64,000 nucleotides of DNA from Actinomycetes bacterium (GCA_021828475.1 JAJZIY010000006.1:1-64000); one strand, 5' to 3'. Positions 1 to 9,766 are shown, counted from the first letter of the stretch. Translations and numbers: made by a program. Notes: generated from the letters alone by a model not told the origin.

Positions 1-1405
1 TTCCGATCTGGGGCACCGGCGGAGGGCCGACCGGCCCGGCCGGGCCAGGCCGGGCGCACAGGCCCGGCGCCGGCCGCGGCATCAGCGGGGAGCCGGGGCG
101 GACGCCCTGTCCGAGCGCTGCCGGTTGCAGGACGTGGCGCAGGTTCGTCGAAAGTGGCTCAGAGGGGGCCCGGTGTGTGGCGGAGCCCTGGCCGGGCGCC
201 GGCTCGGCGGGGGCCTGAGGGGAGCCGGTCACGAGGGACGAAGCAGCGGCCGGGCCCGGCGCCATGCCGGAGCCGCGAAGGCCCGAGGCGCGAAGGTCGC
301 CCACGACCGGGGGTCGAGGGGGTGCCGGGACCGGCTGGTGTGTGGCGGACAGCGGCCCCGCGAGCCCAAGTGGTGCGCCGGCCGGGGTGGCCGTGGGGGC
401 AGTGCCCGAGGCAGCGGCGTCGGCGCCGCCGGCAGGGCGCACCGGGGCGGGGGCACCCGCTACAGGGCCCGGTGCAGGCCCTTGTGCCGGAGGAGCGCCG
501 ACGAGGGCAGGGCTCTGGCCCGGTCCCCACACGACGTACGGCGTCGGTGCCCACCCGGCGCCTTCCTCGATCGCCCTGAGCTGCTCCGCCAGCTCGCCGG
601 CACTCTGGGGCCGCCTGTCTGGGTCCTTGTCCAGGCAGCGCTGCAGCAGGTCGGCCAATGCCACCGGCATGCCTGTCACGGGAGCGCGCGGTGCGGGGTC
701 CCGCAGGATACGCAGGATGACCGAGGCGGGCGCCTCGCCCTCGTAGGAAGCGAAGGGACCACGGCCCAGCAGCAGCTGGTACATCGACGACGCCAGCCCG
801 TACACGTCGGCGGCCGGGCCGAGGGGATGGCCTTCCAGGGCCTCAGGAGGTGCGTGCAGTGTTGTGAAGCCGAACATGCCTTCGCTCGACTGGGCCGCTG
901 CCTGCAGCGCGGCTACTCCGAAGTCAGCCAACACCGGCTCACCGAACTGCGACACGAGGATGTTCTGCGGCTTCATGTCCCGGTGCAGTAGGCCGGAGCG
1001 GTGGGCGGTCTCGAGCGCTCCCGCGATCTTCACGCCAACCTGGGCCGTCTCCGCAGGCGAGAGCGGCCCCTCGCGCCTGGCCCGCTCGGCCAGGGATCCA
1101 CGGCACAGCTCGAGCACCAGTACGGGACGGCCGTCGGGGGTGAAGAAGCTCCGGTAGAGGGTTGTCACGTTGGGATGGTTGCTGAGCAGGGAGAGGGCGG
1201 AGAGCTCCTTCTTGAAGATTTCCACCGTATGCGGCGAGGTGCCGGCCAGCCTCATGACCTTGAGCGCCACCGGCCGACCGGTGCCCAGCTCCGTGGCGCG
1301 GTACACGGTGGCGAAGGTGCCCGTCGCCAACTCGCTCACGTCTGCATAACCAGGGAAGGTCGTGGGCGCGGCACCGGACGCCTGTCCGGTGTGGCGGAGC
1401 CTCAT
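1..1405 (-). CDS. Ser/Thr protein kinase (Hanks type), C-terminus cut by the left window edge
   Basis: The frame runs from ATG at 1405 without a stop to base 1, so at least 468 codons are present and the end is missing. Kinase motifs are in order: a nucleotide-loop GTFATVY near residue 29, the ATP-binding VALK lysine (K49), HRDMKPQN at 141-148, DFG at 161-163, then APPE and DVYG. The first glycine of the usual GxGxFG loop is Ala (ATGTF), but the catalytic Lys and both Asp residues are intact, so activity is expected. After about residue 275 the chain becomes Pro/Ala/Gly-rich, a disordered linker; no membrane segment is visible before the edge. The start overlaps the stop of the upstream TgpA-like gene as ATGA, implying translational coupling in the MoxR/DUF58 envelope cluster. 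Its substrate is unknown. Confidence 0.88.
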   Translation of the reverse strand, partial: MRLRHTGQASGAAPTTFPGYADVSELATGTFATVYRATELGTGRPVALKVMRLAGTSPHTVEIFKKELSALSLLSNHPNVTTLYRSFFTPDGRPVLVLELCRGSLAERARREGPLSPAETAQVGVKIAGALETAHRSGLLHRDMKPQNILVSQFGEPVLADFGVAALQAAAQSSEGMFGFTTLHAPPEALEGHPLGPAADVYGLASSMYQLLLGRGPFASYEGEAPASVILRILRDPAPRAPVTGMPVALADLLQRCLDKDPDRRPQSAGELAEQLRAIEEGAGWAPTPYVVWGPGQSPALVGAPPAQGPAPGPVAGAPAPVRPAGGADAAASGTAPTATPAGAPLGLAGPLSATHQPVPAPPRPPVVGDLRASGLRGSGMAPGPAAASSLVTGSPQAPAEPAPGQGSATHRAPSEPLSTNLRHVLQPAALGQGVRPGSPLMPRPAPGLCARPGPAGPVGPPPVPQIG

Positions 1406-3759
1406 CTTCGCGACCCGGTACGCCGGATGGCCCGGGGCCTGGGGCCGGCGACGACGCTGCCGGCGGCAGGTGAGCTTGGCCGGGCAGGCGCCGGGCCTAC
1501 GGCCAGCAGGGCCCGGGCCCGCTGGCGCCTACCCACCCTGGCGCGCACGTCGCGGTAGAGAGCGTGCTGGGCCTGCCAAGCCTGCTCGGCGCTGGCCTGG
1601 TCAAGGGGCCACCGGGTGCTGTACAGGGCCCGATCGGCGAGTGAGGACACATTGGCCACCGTGGCGCCGCACTCCCCCCCGAAGCGCTCGCCGACCCTGT
1701 GGGCTACCTCCGTGCCTGTTGCGGCCTGAGGCACTTCGAGCCCGAGGCGGGACAGGCCGTCCACCATCTCGAGCCAGGCACCCGCCGCCAGCAGGCCCGG
1801 GTCTTCGGAGCGGCGCCTGGCCAACCGCCGGAAGCGCCTGCGAGCCGCGGGAGCGCCGAGAAGGACCATTGCCAGGGCAACGAGCGCGCCAGCCGGCACC
1901 CCCGCGCCCAGCACGAGGGACCAGTCGGGGGGTGTGGAGGTCCTGGTGGCGACTTCGACCCGCTTCGCCAGGGCGTGGGAGGTCCCGCCCGGGAGCGCGG
2001 CCGGCGTCTTGGGCTTGCGGGGCTTGGCCGCCTTGACCTGCTCGGGCGGCGCAGAGAGATCGGTGGTGGTCGCCAGCGGCGTTGCGTCCACCACCACCCA
2101 ACCCCGGCCAACTACGGGCACCTCGTCCCAGCTCCACGCGTCGCCGGCGTGGACCGTGTACGTGCCGGCCGGGAGCGCGAGCGCCCCTGGACGTCCCGGG
2201 ACACGGAAACCGGTCACAACCCGCACCGGTACGCCGAGGTAGCGGGCCACGACAGCGAAGAAGGTGGCGAACTGTTCGGGCGCCGCAGCCCGCACGACGG
2301 TGACGGCGTTCATGACCTGGGCAAGAGACGTGCCCGCCTGGGCCGGAGGCGCCTGGGCCGGCCCTGGGCGGGGGACCGCCCGGTGCTCCTTGTCCGCCAG
2401 GGACACGGCCAGATCCTGCAGGAACGCGAACGACGGGGAGGCGGGCTGGCCTGTCAGGTCGATGGCGAACTTCACGGCGGACGCCACGAACTTCTCGGAG
2501 CCGGCCGGCAGCTCGGTGAGAGTGCCTCCACCCGGCAACTGGCCGAGCGGCATCAGGGCACTGTCGGACGCTAGCTTGACAGCGGTGGGCCCGGGTACAG
2601 CCGAGGTCACGCCGTAGTAGGTGACCGGTGAGGACGCCACCAGCATCCCCGTACCTGGATCCGCGTCGACAGCCGGCCCGCTGACCTCGGTGGGGCGGTC
2701 GACAGCGGGCAAGAACGGTACCCCGATGGAGCGGGTGAAGTGGTAGCGCTGGCGCAACGTGGCGCGATTGCCGAGTGGCGGCCCGTTGTAGGGCACGCGG
2801 CCTCCCGTGGGGCGGAAGGTCGAGGCGAAGGACCACACGTCGCCGTCGTAGCGGTCGAGCGCCGCCACGGCCATGTAGCCCTGCCAGGGGCGGTTGACGC
2901 TCACCGAGTAGAGGGCAGGTCCCTTGCCCAGCGGGTTGGCAGCGCGCAGGTACGCCAGAGCGTCGACCGGGTCGATCACCGTGCCGGACAGGAGCTGGGT
3001 CGGGCGGCTGACTGTGGCCGGGCGGGACGCGAAAGCGGGGATGGTCGGCACCACCGCCGCCAGACCGGCGGCGAGGGCGGCGCTGAGGACGGCGGCGGTG
3101 GCAGCGCGCCTGGCGGTGCTGTGGCGGTGTGCCGGACGTTCGCCCTCGCCTGCGGCCATGGCGGGCGGGTCGCTGCGCGCCTGGGTCGTCGCTGCGTCGG
3201 TCAGGGCCTGGCGTGCCAGTGCCCCGGCTACCACGGCCGCGAGCAGGCCGGCGGCCTCGGGCGCTCCGCCGCCCGGTGGGGCGCTCGTGGTGGCGGCATA
3301 GCTGAGGGCGAAGTAGACCACCGGGACGGCGAGGGCCACCCCCGAGGGCAGGCGGGGGCGCAGCAGGAGCTCGGCGGACGCGCTGGAGCACGCCCAGGTG
3401 AGCATCACAGGGGCCACCATGAGGTAGGCCGGCCCGCTGAGGGGGAGGGTCTCGGTCAGCAGTTGCGCTGGGACCCTGCTGAGGCCCTGCCAGAGGTCCG
3501 CTGCACTGAACGCAGTAGCCGCGAGCAGGAGCACGGCCATACCCGTCACGGAGGCTCCGAATGCCACCAGGGGCGCGAAGCGCAGGGCCCTGCTCACGGC
3601 GAGTGAGAGCAGGCATGGGATGACAGCCGCCAGTGCCAGCATCACCGTCGCAGAGCGGACCTGGTAGGCCCGGAGCCATGGTGTGGCGGCCAGGAAGGTT
3701 GCCGCCATGGCCGCGACCGTCACGGCCGGGACGAGGGCGTTACGCAGGCCCGCCTTCAC
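1402..3759 (-). CDS. TgpA-like membrane transglutaminase homologue with substituted catalytic residues
   Basis: 785 residues from a GTG start. The N-terminal 180 residues hold about five hydrophobic segments, one more lies near 220-240, followed by an extracellular transglutaminase-core domain (about 390-565) and a TM near 620-640 before a cytoplasmic tail, the TgpA layout. TgpA enzymes use a Cys-His-Asp triad. Here the Cys position is Pro494 (APEQFATF instead of xCExFAxA), the His position is Trp542 (DAWSWDEV instead of DAHAWxEV) and only Asp558 (VVDATP) is kept, with the correct 16-residue His-to-Asp spacing. The fold is therefore recognisable but the protein looks catalytically dead. It overlaps DUF58 upstream (GTGA) and the kinase downstream (ATGA), so it belongs to one operon. 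A scaffold or ligand-sensing role is inference. Confidence 0.88.
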   Translation of the reverse strand: MKAGLRNALVPAVTVAAMAATFLAATPWLRAYQVRSATVMLALAAVIPCLLSLAVSRALRFAPLVAFGASVTGMAVLLLAATAFSAADLWQGLSRVPAQLLTETLPLSGPAYLMVAPVMLTWACSSASAELLLRPRLPSGVALAVPVVYFALSYAATTSAPPGGGAPEAAGLLAAVVAGALARQALTDAATTQARSDPPAMAAGEGERPAHRHSTARRAATAAVLSAALAAGLAAVVPTIPAFASRPATVSRPTQLLSGTVIDPVDALAYLRAANPLGKGPALYSVSVNRPWQGYMAVAALDRYDGDVWSFASTFRPTGGRVPYNGPPLGNRATLRQRYHFTRSIGVPFLPAVDRPTEVSGPAVDADPGTGMLVASSPVTYYGVTSAVPGPTAVKLASDSALMPLGQLPGGGTLTELPAGSEKFVASAVKFAIDLTGQPASPSFAFLQDLAVSLADKEHRAVPRPGPAQAPPAQAGTSLAQVMNAVTVVRAAAPEQFATFFAVVARYLGVPVRVVTGFRVPGRPGALALPAGTYTVHAGDAWSWDEVPVVGRGWVVVDATPLATTTDLSAPPEQVKAAKPRKPKTPAALPGGTSHALAKRVEVATRTSTPPDWSLVLGAGVPAGALVALAMVLLGAPAARRRFRRLARRRSEDPGLLAAGAWLEMVDGLSRLGLEVPQAATGTEVAHRVGERFGGECGATVANVSSLADRALYSTRWPLDQASAEQAWQAQHALYRDVRARVGRRQRARALLAVGPAPARPSSPAAGSVVAGPRPRAIRRTGSRR

Positions 3760-4892
3760 CGCGTCACCCAGCTGTCCCAGGCCTGGGCCAGCTCGTCAGC
3801 GCTGGTGGCGACCAGCACGTCGACCCCGGGATAGGTAGGCGCCGGGACGAGCCTGGGCACCAGGGACGCCACGATCAGGTGGTCGAAGCGCTTGCTCAGC
3901 GAGGCCATAGCCGGAAGGCTGTCCACCTCGAGGGCGCCCGTCACCACCACCAGGGCACTGCCGCCCCTGTCGTGGCGCAGCCGGTTGAGCTGGGACACGA
4001 GGCTGCCGCTCGCGTCGGGCCCCAGGTCTGTCAGGTAGTCGAGGAGCCGAGCCGGGCTCTCGAGCCCCGTACCCCCTGCCCGGCCACCGGCGGTCGTGCG
4101 CAGCTGGACTGGTGCCCGACCGGCCGACATGGCGCTGGCCACCGAAGCAGCGACATCCATCGCCTCCTCGAACGTTTCGGGCGAGTAGACCTCGGGCCGC
4201 ACGTCGACCAGGACCATCGTCCAGGGCTGTGCGGTGTCCACGTAGTGGCGGACGACGAGCCTGCCCAGGCGTGCCGTAGAGGGCCAGTGCACTGTCCGCA
4301 GGTCATCGCCTATCACGTACTCGCGCAGGCGGTGGAACGCGACCGTGCCCTGAGGCGACATGTCGCTGGAGGGACCTTCGAGGTTGCGGGACATCCCGCT
4401 CGGGAGTGACCGTAGCGGCAGCGCCCTCGGGTGCACCGCTATCACCTGAGGTTGGCCGAGGCGACGCACCCGGCGGCACAGGCCGAGGGGGTCCCTCTTG
4501 GGGATCTCCACCGGGCCAACGCTGTAGGTACCGCGCTGGGAAGTGGGCAGCCTGTAGGTGCGCAACCCTGCTTCGCCGCGGCGCAGTCGGGGCAGTTCGG
4601 CGCGGAAGACGATGTCGCCGAGGCGCTGCTCCATCACCAGGCCTTCGACGGTGCGCCACGAGAGGTTCGTTGCCCGGATGACGGCGATGGCAGGCTGGCC
4701 CTTTTCGACCCTGGGTGGCTCGACGGCGCGCTCGAGGGCGAGGCGCGGCGAACGGGCGACGTACCCGAGCGAGGCGGCAACGAGGACGACGAGCCCGAAG
4801 CCCAGGACCACGAAGGGAGCCCAGTGGGCCGCGGCCCCTGTCGCAAGCAGCACCGCCCCGAGGGCTGCGGCCCCCCACCCCGTCCTGGTCAC
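3756..4892 (-). CDS. DUF58 domain protein
   Basis: 378 residues from a GTG start three bases after the MoxR stop. Two hydrophobic segments occupy residues 8-45, then a soluble region carries the DUF58 signature GDDLRTVHWPSTARLG near 195-215 and a von Willebrand-A-like core (MVLVDVRPEV). DUF58 proteins are usually encoded beside MoxR ATPases and transglutaminase-like proteins and are thought to act in assembly of envelope or metalloprotein complexes; the biochemical role is not established. Overlap with the next gene is the 4-base GTGA. Part of the five-gene minus-strand cluster. Confidence 0.9.
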   Translation of the reverse strand: MTRTGWGAAALGAVLLATGAAAHWAPFVVLGFGLVVLVAASLGYVARSPRLALERAVEPPRVEKGQPAIAVIRATNLSWRTVEGLVMEQRLGDIVFRAELPRLRRGEAGLRTYRLPTSQRGTYSVGPVEIPKRDPLGLCRRVRRLGQPQVIAVHPRALPLRSLPSGMSRNLEGPSSDMSPQGTVAFHRLREYVIGDDLRTVHWPSTARLGRLVVRHYVDTAQPWTMVLVDVRPEVYSPETFEEAMDVAASVASAMSAGRAPVQLRTTAGGRAGGTGLESPARLLDYLTDLGPDASGSLVSQLNRLRHDRGGSALVVVTGALEVDSLPAMASLSKRFDHLIVASLVPRLVPAPTYPGVDVLVATSADELAQAWDSWVTR

Positions 4893-4895
4893 GGC

Positions 4896-5927
4896 TCAGC
4901 GCAACACGGCACGGGGCACCGGCACGGCCTGTACCGCACGGGTCACGACCTCTGCGGAGGTCCGGCCCTGCACCTCGGCGTCCGGGCGCATCACGACCCG
5001 GTGAGCCAGGGTGGGCAAGGCCATGGCCTGGACGTCGTCAGGCGTCACGAACGGCCGGCCGGCAACGGCGGCGGCGACCCTGGCGGCGCGCAGCAGTGCG
5101 AGACCGCCCCGAGGGGACACGCCCAGGCGCACCTCGGGCATCTCCCGGGTCCGGGCGCATATGGCGACGATGTAGTGCTCGATGGGCAGGGCGACCTCGA
5201 CGGCGCGCTTGACGAACTCGATCATCCCGAGGAGGTCGTCCCTGTCCATGACCGGGCTCAGGTGGTCGACGCTCGGTGTGTCCCGCTCGCTGCGCAGTAC
5301 CTCGGCCTCTGCTTCGGGTGCGGGGTACCCGACGGACAGGCGCATGAGGAACCGGTCCAACTGGGCCTCAGGCAGTACGTAGGTGCCCTCGAGATCAATG
5401 GGGTTCTGAGTGGCGATGACGACGAAAGGGCGAGGTACGGGGTAGACGGCGGCGTCCGTGGAGACCGTCTGTTCCTGCATGACCTCCAGCAGGGCCGATT
5501 GGGTCTTCGGCGATGCACGGTTTATCTCGTCGCCGAGCACGATGTTCGCGAACACGGGACCCGGGCGGAAGCTGAAGGTCGACGTCGCCTGGTCGAACAC
5601 CGTGACCCCGGTGATGTCGCTCGGCAGTAGGTCGGGCGTGAACTGCACGCGGTTCCACGTGAGGTTGACAGAGCGGCATATCGCCCTGGCCAGGGAGGTC
5701 TTGCCCACGCCGGGCACGTCCTCGATCAGAAGGTGGCCTTCCGCCAGCACGCAGGTCAGCGCCGAACGGACCACCTGGTCCTTGCCTCGCAGGACCTTGG
5801 TCACGTTGCCGACCAGGGCCTCGAAGAGCTGCACGAAACGGGCCATCTCCGGGCCTCCCGGCCCGGCGGGGGCGAAGCTGCCGGGCTGATGGCCGCCCGG
5901 GCCGGTCATGGGCGTTGTCGCGCTCAA
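4896..5927 (-). CDS. MoxR-family AAA+ ATPase
   Basis: 343 residues. Walker A (GVGKT, residues 73-77), Walker B LGDEINR (about 131-137) and the MoxR sequence TQNPIDLEGTYVLPEAQ are all present, followed by the helical lid. MoxR ATPases act as chaperone-like remodelers and pair with VWA/DUF58 proteins. The start chosen is TTG at 5927, which has GGGAG eight bases upstream; ATG at 5909 is an alternative. Only 13 bases separate it from the preceding fibronectin-domain gene, so it is co-transcribed with it. Confidence 0.93.
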   Translation of the reverse strand: MSATTPMTGPGGHQPGSFAPAGPGGPEMARFVQLFEALVGNVTKVLRGKDQVVRSALTCVLAEGHLLIEDVPGVGKTSLARAICRSVNLTWNRVQFTPDLLPSDITGVTVFDQATSTFSFRPGPVFANIVLGDEINRASPKTQSALLEVMQEQTVSTDAAVYPVPRPFVVIATQNPIDLEGTYVLPEAQLDRFLMRLSVGYPAPEAEAEVLRSERDTPSVDHLSPVMDRDDLLGMIEFVKRAVEVALPIEHYIVAICARTREMPEVRLGVSPRGGLALLRAARVAAAVAGRPFVTPDDVQAMALPTLAHRVVMRPDAEVQGRTSAEVVTRAVQAVPVPRAVLR

Positions 5928-5940
5928 TGTGTCGTCTCCC

Positions 5941-8900
5941 TCATCTGGCCCGCCGGGTGCGGGCGTTACGCGCTCTGCGGCACCAGGCCCACGAGCCGCT
6001 CACGGTGCCTGCGAGCATGGCACCGAGCAGGTACCACGCTAAGGCGGTGGTGCTGTCGCCAGGTGCGCCGACCGGGCCGGCCATGGCGATGAGCGGCTGG
6101 CGGAGCGGGCCGACGCTGCCCGCCAGGCCGAAGCAGTGCGGGTTGCAGAGTGCCGGGCCGGCAGCGGCCGCGCCCGTCGCCGTGGTACCGGTGGTGCTCG
6201 CCGTCGTCGTGGGTGTGGTGGTCGACGTCGTGGAGGGGACCGCCGTCGTGGTGGTGGTGGCCGGTGTGGTGGTCGACGTCGTGGAGGGGACCGCCGTCGT
6301 GGTGGTGGTGGCGGCGACCGTCGTGGTGGTGGTGGCGGCGACCGTCGTGGTGGTGGTGGCGACCGTCGTGGTGGTGGTGGCGGTGGTGGCGGTGGCGACC
6401 GTCGTCGTCGTGTTACAGGACTGCGGGAGGTTGCAAGAGGTGGTGGTCGGGGCCGGGGGCAGGGTGGTCGGCGCCAGGGTGGTCGGGGGCAGCGTCGTCG
6501 GGACCAGCGTGGTCGGGGGCAGCGTGGTCGGGGGGGCGGCAGTGGTGGTGGGGCGGGTAGTCGGCGGTGGCGGTGGCGCGGTCGTCGAAGGAGGTGCCGT
6601 CGAAGCAGGTGCCGTCGAGGGTGGTGCCGTCGAGGGTGGTGCCGTCGAGGGTGGTGCCGTCGAGGGTGGCGCCGTCGAGGGGGGCGGTAGTCCCGGGAGG
6701 TCGGCCGGGGCGCTGCCGGGCTGACCCAGGTACAGCCAGTCGACGGTTATCGCCGGCACCTGACAGTGCATCGGCCAGCCGAGGGTCACCGGGAACTGCG
6801 CTGCGCTCGAGGTGGGGGAGGAGGCTCTGCAGCCGTCTGCGCTCACCGCACTGACGCGCCAGTTGGTGCCGGCGGGCTGGTCCCCCGGACCGTTGTAGCT
6901 GACCACGAGCTGCATGGTCGCACAATCCGGGCTGCAGGCGTCCGAGGCGACGGCGGCGAAGCTGTACGAGGGCGCTGTACCTATGGCGAAGGCGGCGCTC
7001 AGAGGAGGGGAAGCCACACCGTAGGGGTCGGGCTGGGCCCTGTCGGAGAGGCTGGCGCTCAGGGTACAACGGCCGCCCATCTGGTCCAGCGCCAGCGGTA
7101 CCTCGAACTGTGAGCCGACAACGGCGGTGTTGAAGGGCTGGGCCTCCGAAGCGCACGTCACGTTGCCGACGGCGTCGAAGTTGCCCGACGGTAGGCCCTG
7201 TACCGTGGCGACCACCGTGCCGTCGTTGGGGTTGGCGCTGACGCTGCCGGTGACCTGCAAGGCCAGGGCCGCAGGCCACGGCAGGGTCCGCGAGAAGGGC
7301 GCGCTGGTGAGGGTGATGAGGGCCTCGGGGTGCCCGAGGGGGACCACGGTGACGGCGGCCTGGTACTGGTGTGCGGCGGAGAGCCCGGGGACCAGCACCT
7401 GCGAAGCCGTTGTGGGACCGACCTGGAGGTTCCCGACCGTGTAGGTGTACTGCACGGTGGTCCCTCCGAAGGCGAGGAGGGGCGTCGCGCCGTTGACGAC
7501 CTGCACGTCGAGCTGGGCCGTCAGGCCCGCACCGGCCGGCACCGCCGCGGCCTGCAACTGCAGTTCGGCCGGGTCGGGCGGCTGCCACGCCGTGGTGCAG
7601 TTGCCGCTGGACTTGGGCGCGCCCGAGAGGCCGGCGGAGCTGACGCCCTGCACGCTGAAGGACATCGAGGTGCCGAGCCAAGTGCCCGCAGGGCTGCCGT
7701 CGAGCACGACGCTGGTCCGTCGACCGGTGACGGTCTCCTGTGGAGGGGCGGCGGTCACGGAGCTGCCGCAGGCTGTGCCGATCACCCTCCAGGTGGCGGC
7801 CGGCACCGTGCACTGCGGTCCCCGGCAGGGCGACCAGGAAACAGTCCAGCCACCCCTGCCGTCGGGCTGGGCGTTCACGCCCGCCGGTGCAGCCGGGCCG
7901 ACGGCCGTCGTCGTGAAGTTCCAGGGCATGGAGGCCGTCGCCTGGCGGTTGATGTACGCGGTCACCACGGTGCGGTACGACGTGTCCGGCCTGAGGCCGG
8001 TGACGAGGAGCTGCTGCTGGCCGTTCACGACTTGCACGGGCCGAGCCGGCTGCGGCGCACCTCCCAGGGCGGTCACCGCCACTGACCAGGTGGTGGGCAG
8101 GCAGTCCTGCTCCGACAGGAGGTGGTACGCCCACGTGACCAGGGCAGCTTCGTCCGAGGGAGCCACTGAGGCTATCTCGGGTTCGTAGGGTTTCTCCGTA
8201 GTAGTCGCACAGTTGACCTGGGGTGTCACCGGCTGGGGCAGCGGCTGGCTGAGCGGCTGGGCCACCGTGGTTGGCGTTGTCGTGGTCACCGGGTTGGAGT
8301 GCGACGTGCGGCTGCGCTTGTGCTGGTGGCGGTGAGGCCTCTTGACGTTGACATCGCCCGGTCCGGCGGCGCTGACCACCACTGCCGTCGACTTGTCGAC
8401 CACGACGGGGCGGTGACTGCCGTCGGTGAAGACGATCACAGCCAGGAGGCTCTCGGGGTTGTTGAAGACCACCCGGGGGCCGTCCACCAGGACCTGGGCA
8501 CCCTTGAAACTGGCCTTCTCGGTGGGGCTCTTGGCCGGGTACGTCGCCGCCCCCCGGACCGGAGCCATGACCGCCGTCGTGGCCGACACCGTCCAGAGTG
8601 TGGGCTGCCCGGGCTGGGCCTGGTCGAGGGTGTAGAGCGCTCCGCCCGACAGGGCGGGGACAGCCGGCAGCGACCCGGCGCCGAAGTGTTCGAGCCGTCG
8701 GGGCACGGTGGCGGCCCCGGTGCCACCGGGGGGAGCGGACACCAGGTACCAGGCTCCTCCCTGCCTGGCCAGGTAGTAGAGCTGTGTCGTGGCACCCCGT
8801 ACCGGGAGGAGGGCGGTCGCCCCGGCGGTGCCCGGGAGGTCGACGACGTGCTGGGAGCGGCCCGAGAACACCTCCAGCCGCCCCGGCCGGGCCAGGCCCA

Positions 8901-9723
8901 CCGAAGCGCCGGCCCTCTCCAACGCCGCGTCCTGGCAGCGCCGCCCGAGGTGGGCGCGCACCCGCACCGCCAGGCCCTGTGGCGCCCGGGGGGAAGGGGA
9001 GATCTCCAGCAGGCGGCACCCGCTCGGACCGCCGACAAGGGACCACAGGCTGCCTGCTGCGACCACCGCGGCCCCGGCCGATGTCGACGCAGGGCCGCCC
9101 AGTCGGGCGAAGCCCAACGGTCTGACCGGGTGCGATGAGTGCTCGGCCTGCGCCTTGGCTCCCGCCTCGACGGTGGACGCGTCGACCAGTGACACGGCGC
9201 TGTCCGGCGCATAGCGCACGACGAACGTCGATGCTCCGTCGGAGAAGCCGGCCGCAGCACGGGCCCCGGTCAGCGGGCCTAGGGAGATACCCCCGCTCGG
9301 TGGCCCGAGGACGTAGTTGTCCTTGCCGAGCATGTTGAAGTTGCCACTGACCCGGTTGACCAGCATCGTGCCGGCGGTGGTGGGGACGGCCTGGACATCG
9401 AAGTAACTGGCAGCCCCCACCTGTTGGTAGACGCCTTCCAGCTGCACGGTGACGGCACCGGTGGCGACGTCAACGACGGCGAGGGGGCGGTAGTCGTCCA
9501 GCACGAGCGACCCCCCGAAGATGCGCGGTCGCTGTGCGGGAGGCGCCTGTCCCGTTGCCGCCGACCAGATGAGCCCTCCCACCAGGGCCACGATGGCCAG
9601 GAGACCCGTGAGAGCCCCCCCGAGGCCGAAGTTGCCCCAGGACTGCCCCGCTCCGGGGATGCCGAAGGACGCCCGGCTGGCCGGTGACTGGTTGGAGGGC
9701 GCGCTGAGCCTGGGCGTGGTCAT
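5941..9723 (-). CDS. Large membrane-anchored fibronectin type III protein with Thr/Pro-rich stalk
   Basis: About 1260 residues from ATG at 9723; the frame stays open upstream but that part resembles no protein and overlaps the promoter region. Order: short cytoplasmic N-terminus, TM at about 35-55, a beta-rich propeller-like region (65-500), at least two fibronectin type III-like modules (around 515-760, with patterns such as LRPDTSYRTVVTAY) and further beta-rich repeats, then a long low-complexity Pro/Ser/Thr stretch (about 1008-1168), a second TM at about 1228-1248 and a basic tail. This suggests a surface loop or stalk held at both ends in the membrane. It is the first gene of the MoxR/DUF58/transglutaminase-like/kinase cluster. 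Function is unknown; adhesion or wall contact is inference. Confidence 0.85.
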   Translation of the reverse strand: MTTPRLSAPSNQSPASRASFGIPGAGQSWGNFGLGGALTGLLAIVALVGGLIWSAATGQAPPAQRPRIFGGSLVLDDYRPLAVVDVATGAVTVQLEGVYQQVGAASYFDVQAVPTTAGTMLVNRVSGNFNMLGKDNYVLGPPSGGISLGPLTGARAAAGFSDGASTFVVRYAPDSAVSLVDASTVEAGAKAQAEHSSHPVRPLGFARLGGPASTSAGAAVVAAGSLWSLVGGPSGCRLLEISPSPRAPQGLAVRVRAHLGRRCQDAALERAGASVGLARPGRLEVFSGRSQHVVDLPGTAGATALLPVRGATTQLYYLARQGGAWYLVSAPPGGTGAATVPRRLEHFGAGSLPAVPALSGGALYTLDQAQPGQPTLWTVSATTAVMAPVRGAATYPAKSPTEKASFKGAQVLVDGPRVVFNNPESLLAVIVFTDGSHRPVVVDKSTAVVVSAAGPGDVNVKRPHRHQHKRSRTSHSNPVTTTTPTTVAQPLSQPLPQPVTPQVNCATTTEKPYEPEIASVAPSDEAALVTWAYHLLSEQDCLPTTWSVAVTALGGAPQPARPVQVVNGQQQLLVTGLRPDTSYRTVVTAYINRQATASMPWNFTTTAVGPAAPAGVNAQPDGRGGWTVSWSPCRGPQCTVPAATWRVIGTACGSSVTAAPPQETVTGRRTSVVLDGSPAGTWLGTSMSFSVQGVSSAGLSGAPKSSGNCTTAWQPPDPAELQLQAAAVPAGAGLTAQLDVQVVNGATPLLAFGGTTVQYTYTVGNLQVGPTTASQVLVPGLSAAHQYQAAVTVVPLGHPEALITLTSAPFSRTLPWPAALALQVTGSVSANPNDGTVVATVQGLPSGNFDAVGNVTCASEAQPFNTAVVGSQFEVPLALDQMGGRCTLSASLSDRAQPDPYGVASPPLSAAFAIGTAPSYSFAAVASDACSPDCATMQLVVSYNGPGDQPAGTNWRVSAVSADGCRASSPTSSAAQFPVTLGWPMHCQVPAITVDWLYLGQPGSAPADLPGLPPPSTAPPSTAPPSTAPPSTAPPSTAPASTAPPSTTAPPPPPTTRPTTTAAPPTTLPPTTLVPTTLPPTTLAPTTLPPAPTTTSCNLPQSCNTTTTVATATTATTTTTVATTTTTVAATTTTTVAATTTTTAVPSTTSTTTPATTTTTAVPSTTSTTTPTTTASTTGTTATGAAAAGPALCNPHCFGLAGSVGPLRQPLIAMAGPVGAPGDSTTALAWYLLGAMLAGTVSGSWAWCRRARNARTRRAR
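6584..6688 (-). repeat. 15-bp tandem repeat, seven units, inside the Thr/Pro stalk
   Basis: Seven consecutive 15-base units (plus-strand consensus GTCGAGGGTGGTGCC, the central four near-identical) encode a repeated Ala-Pro-Pro-Ser-Thr pentapeptide on the minus strand. The unit is a multiple of three, so copy-number change would keep the frame. A second, less regular GTCGTGGTGGTGG-type tract lies at about 6200-6420 and encodes Thr runs. Confidence 0.9.
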
Positions 9724-9766
9724 CTCGCTGGAACGTGACCGTCTCTGTCCGGTTGGTGCCACGTGG

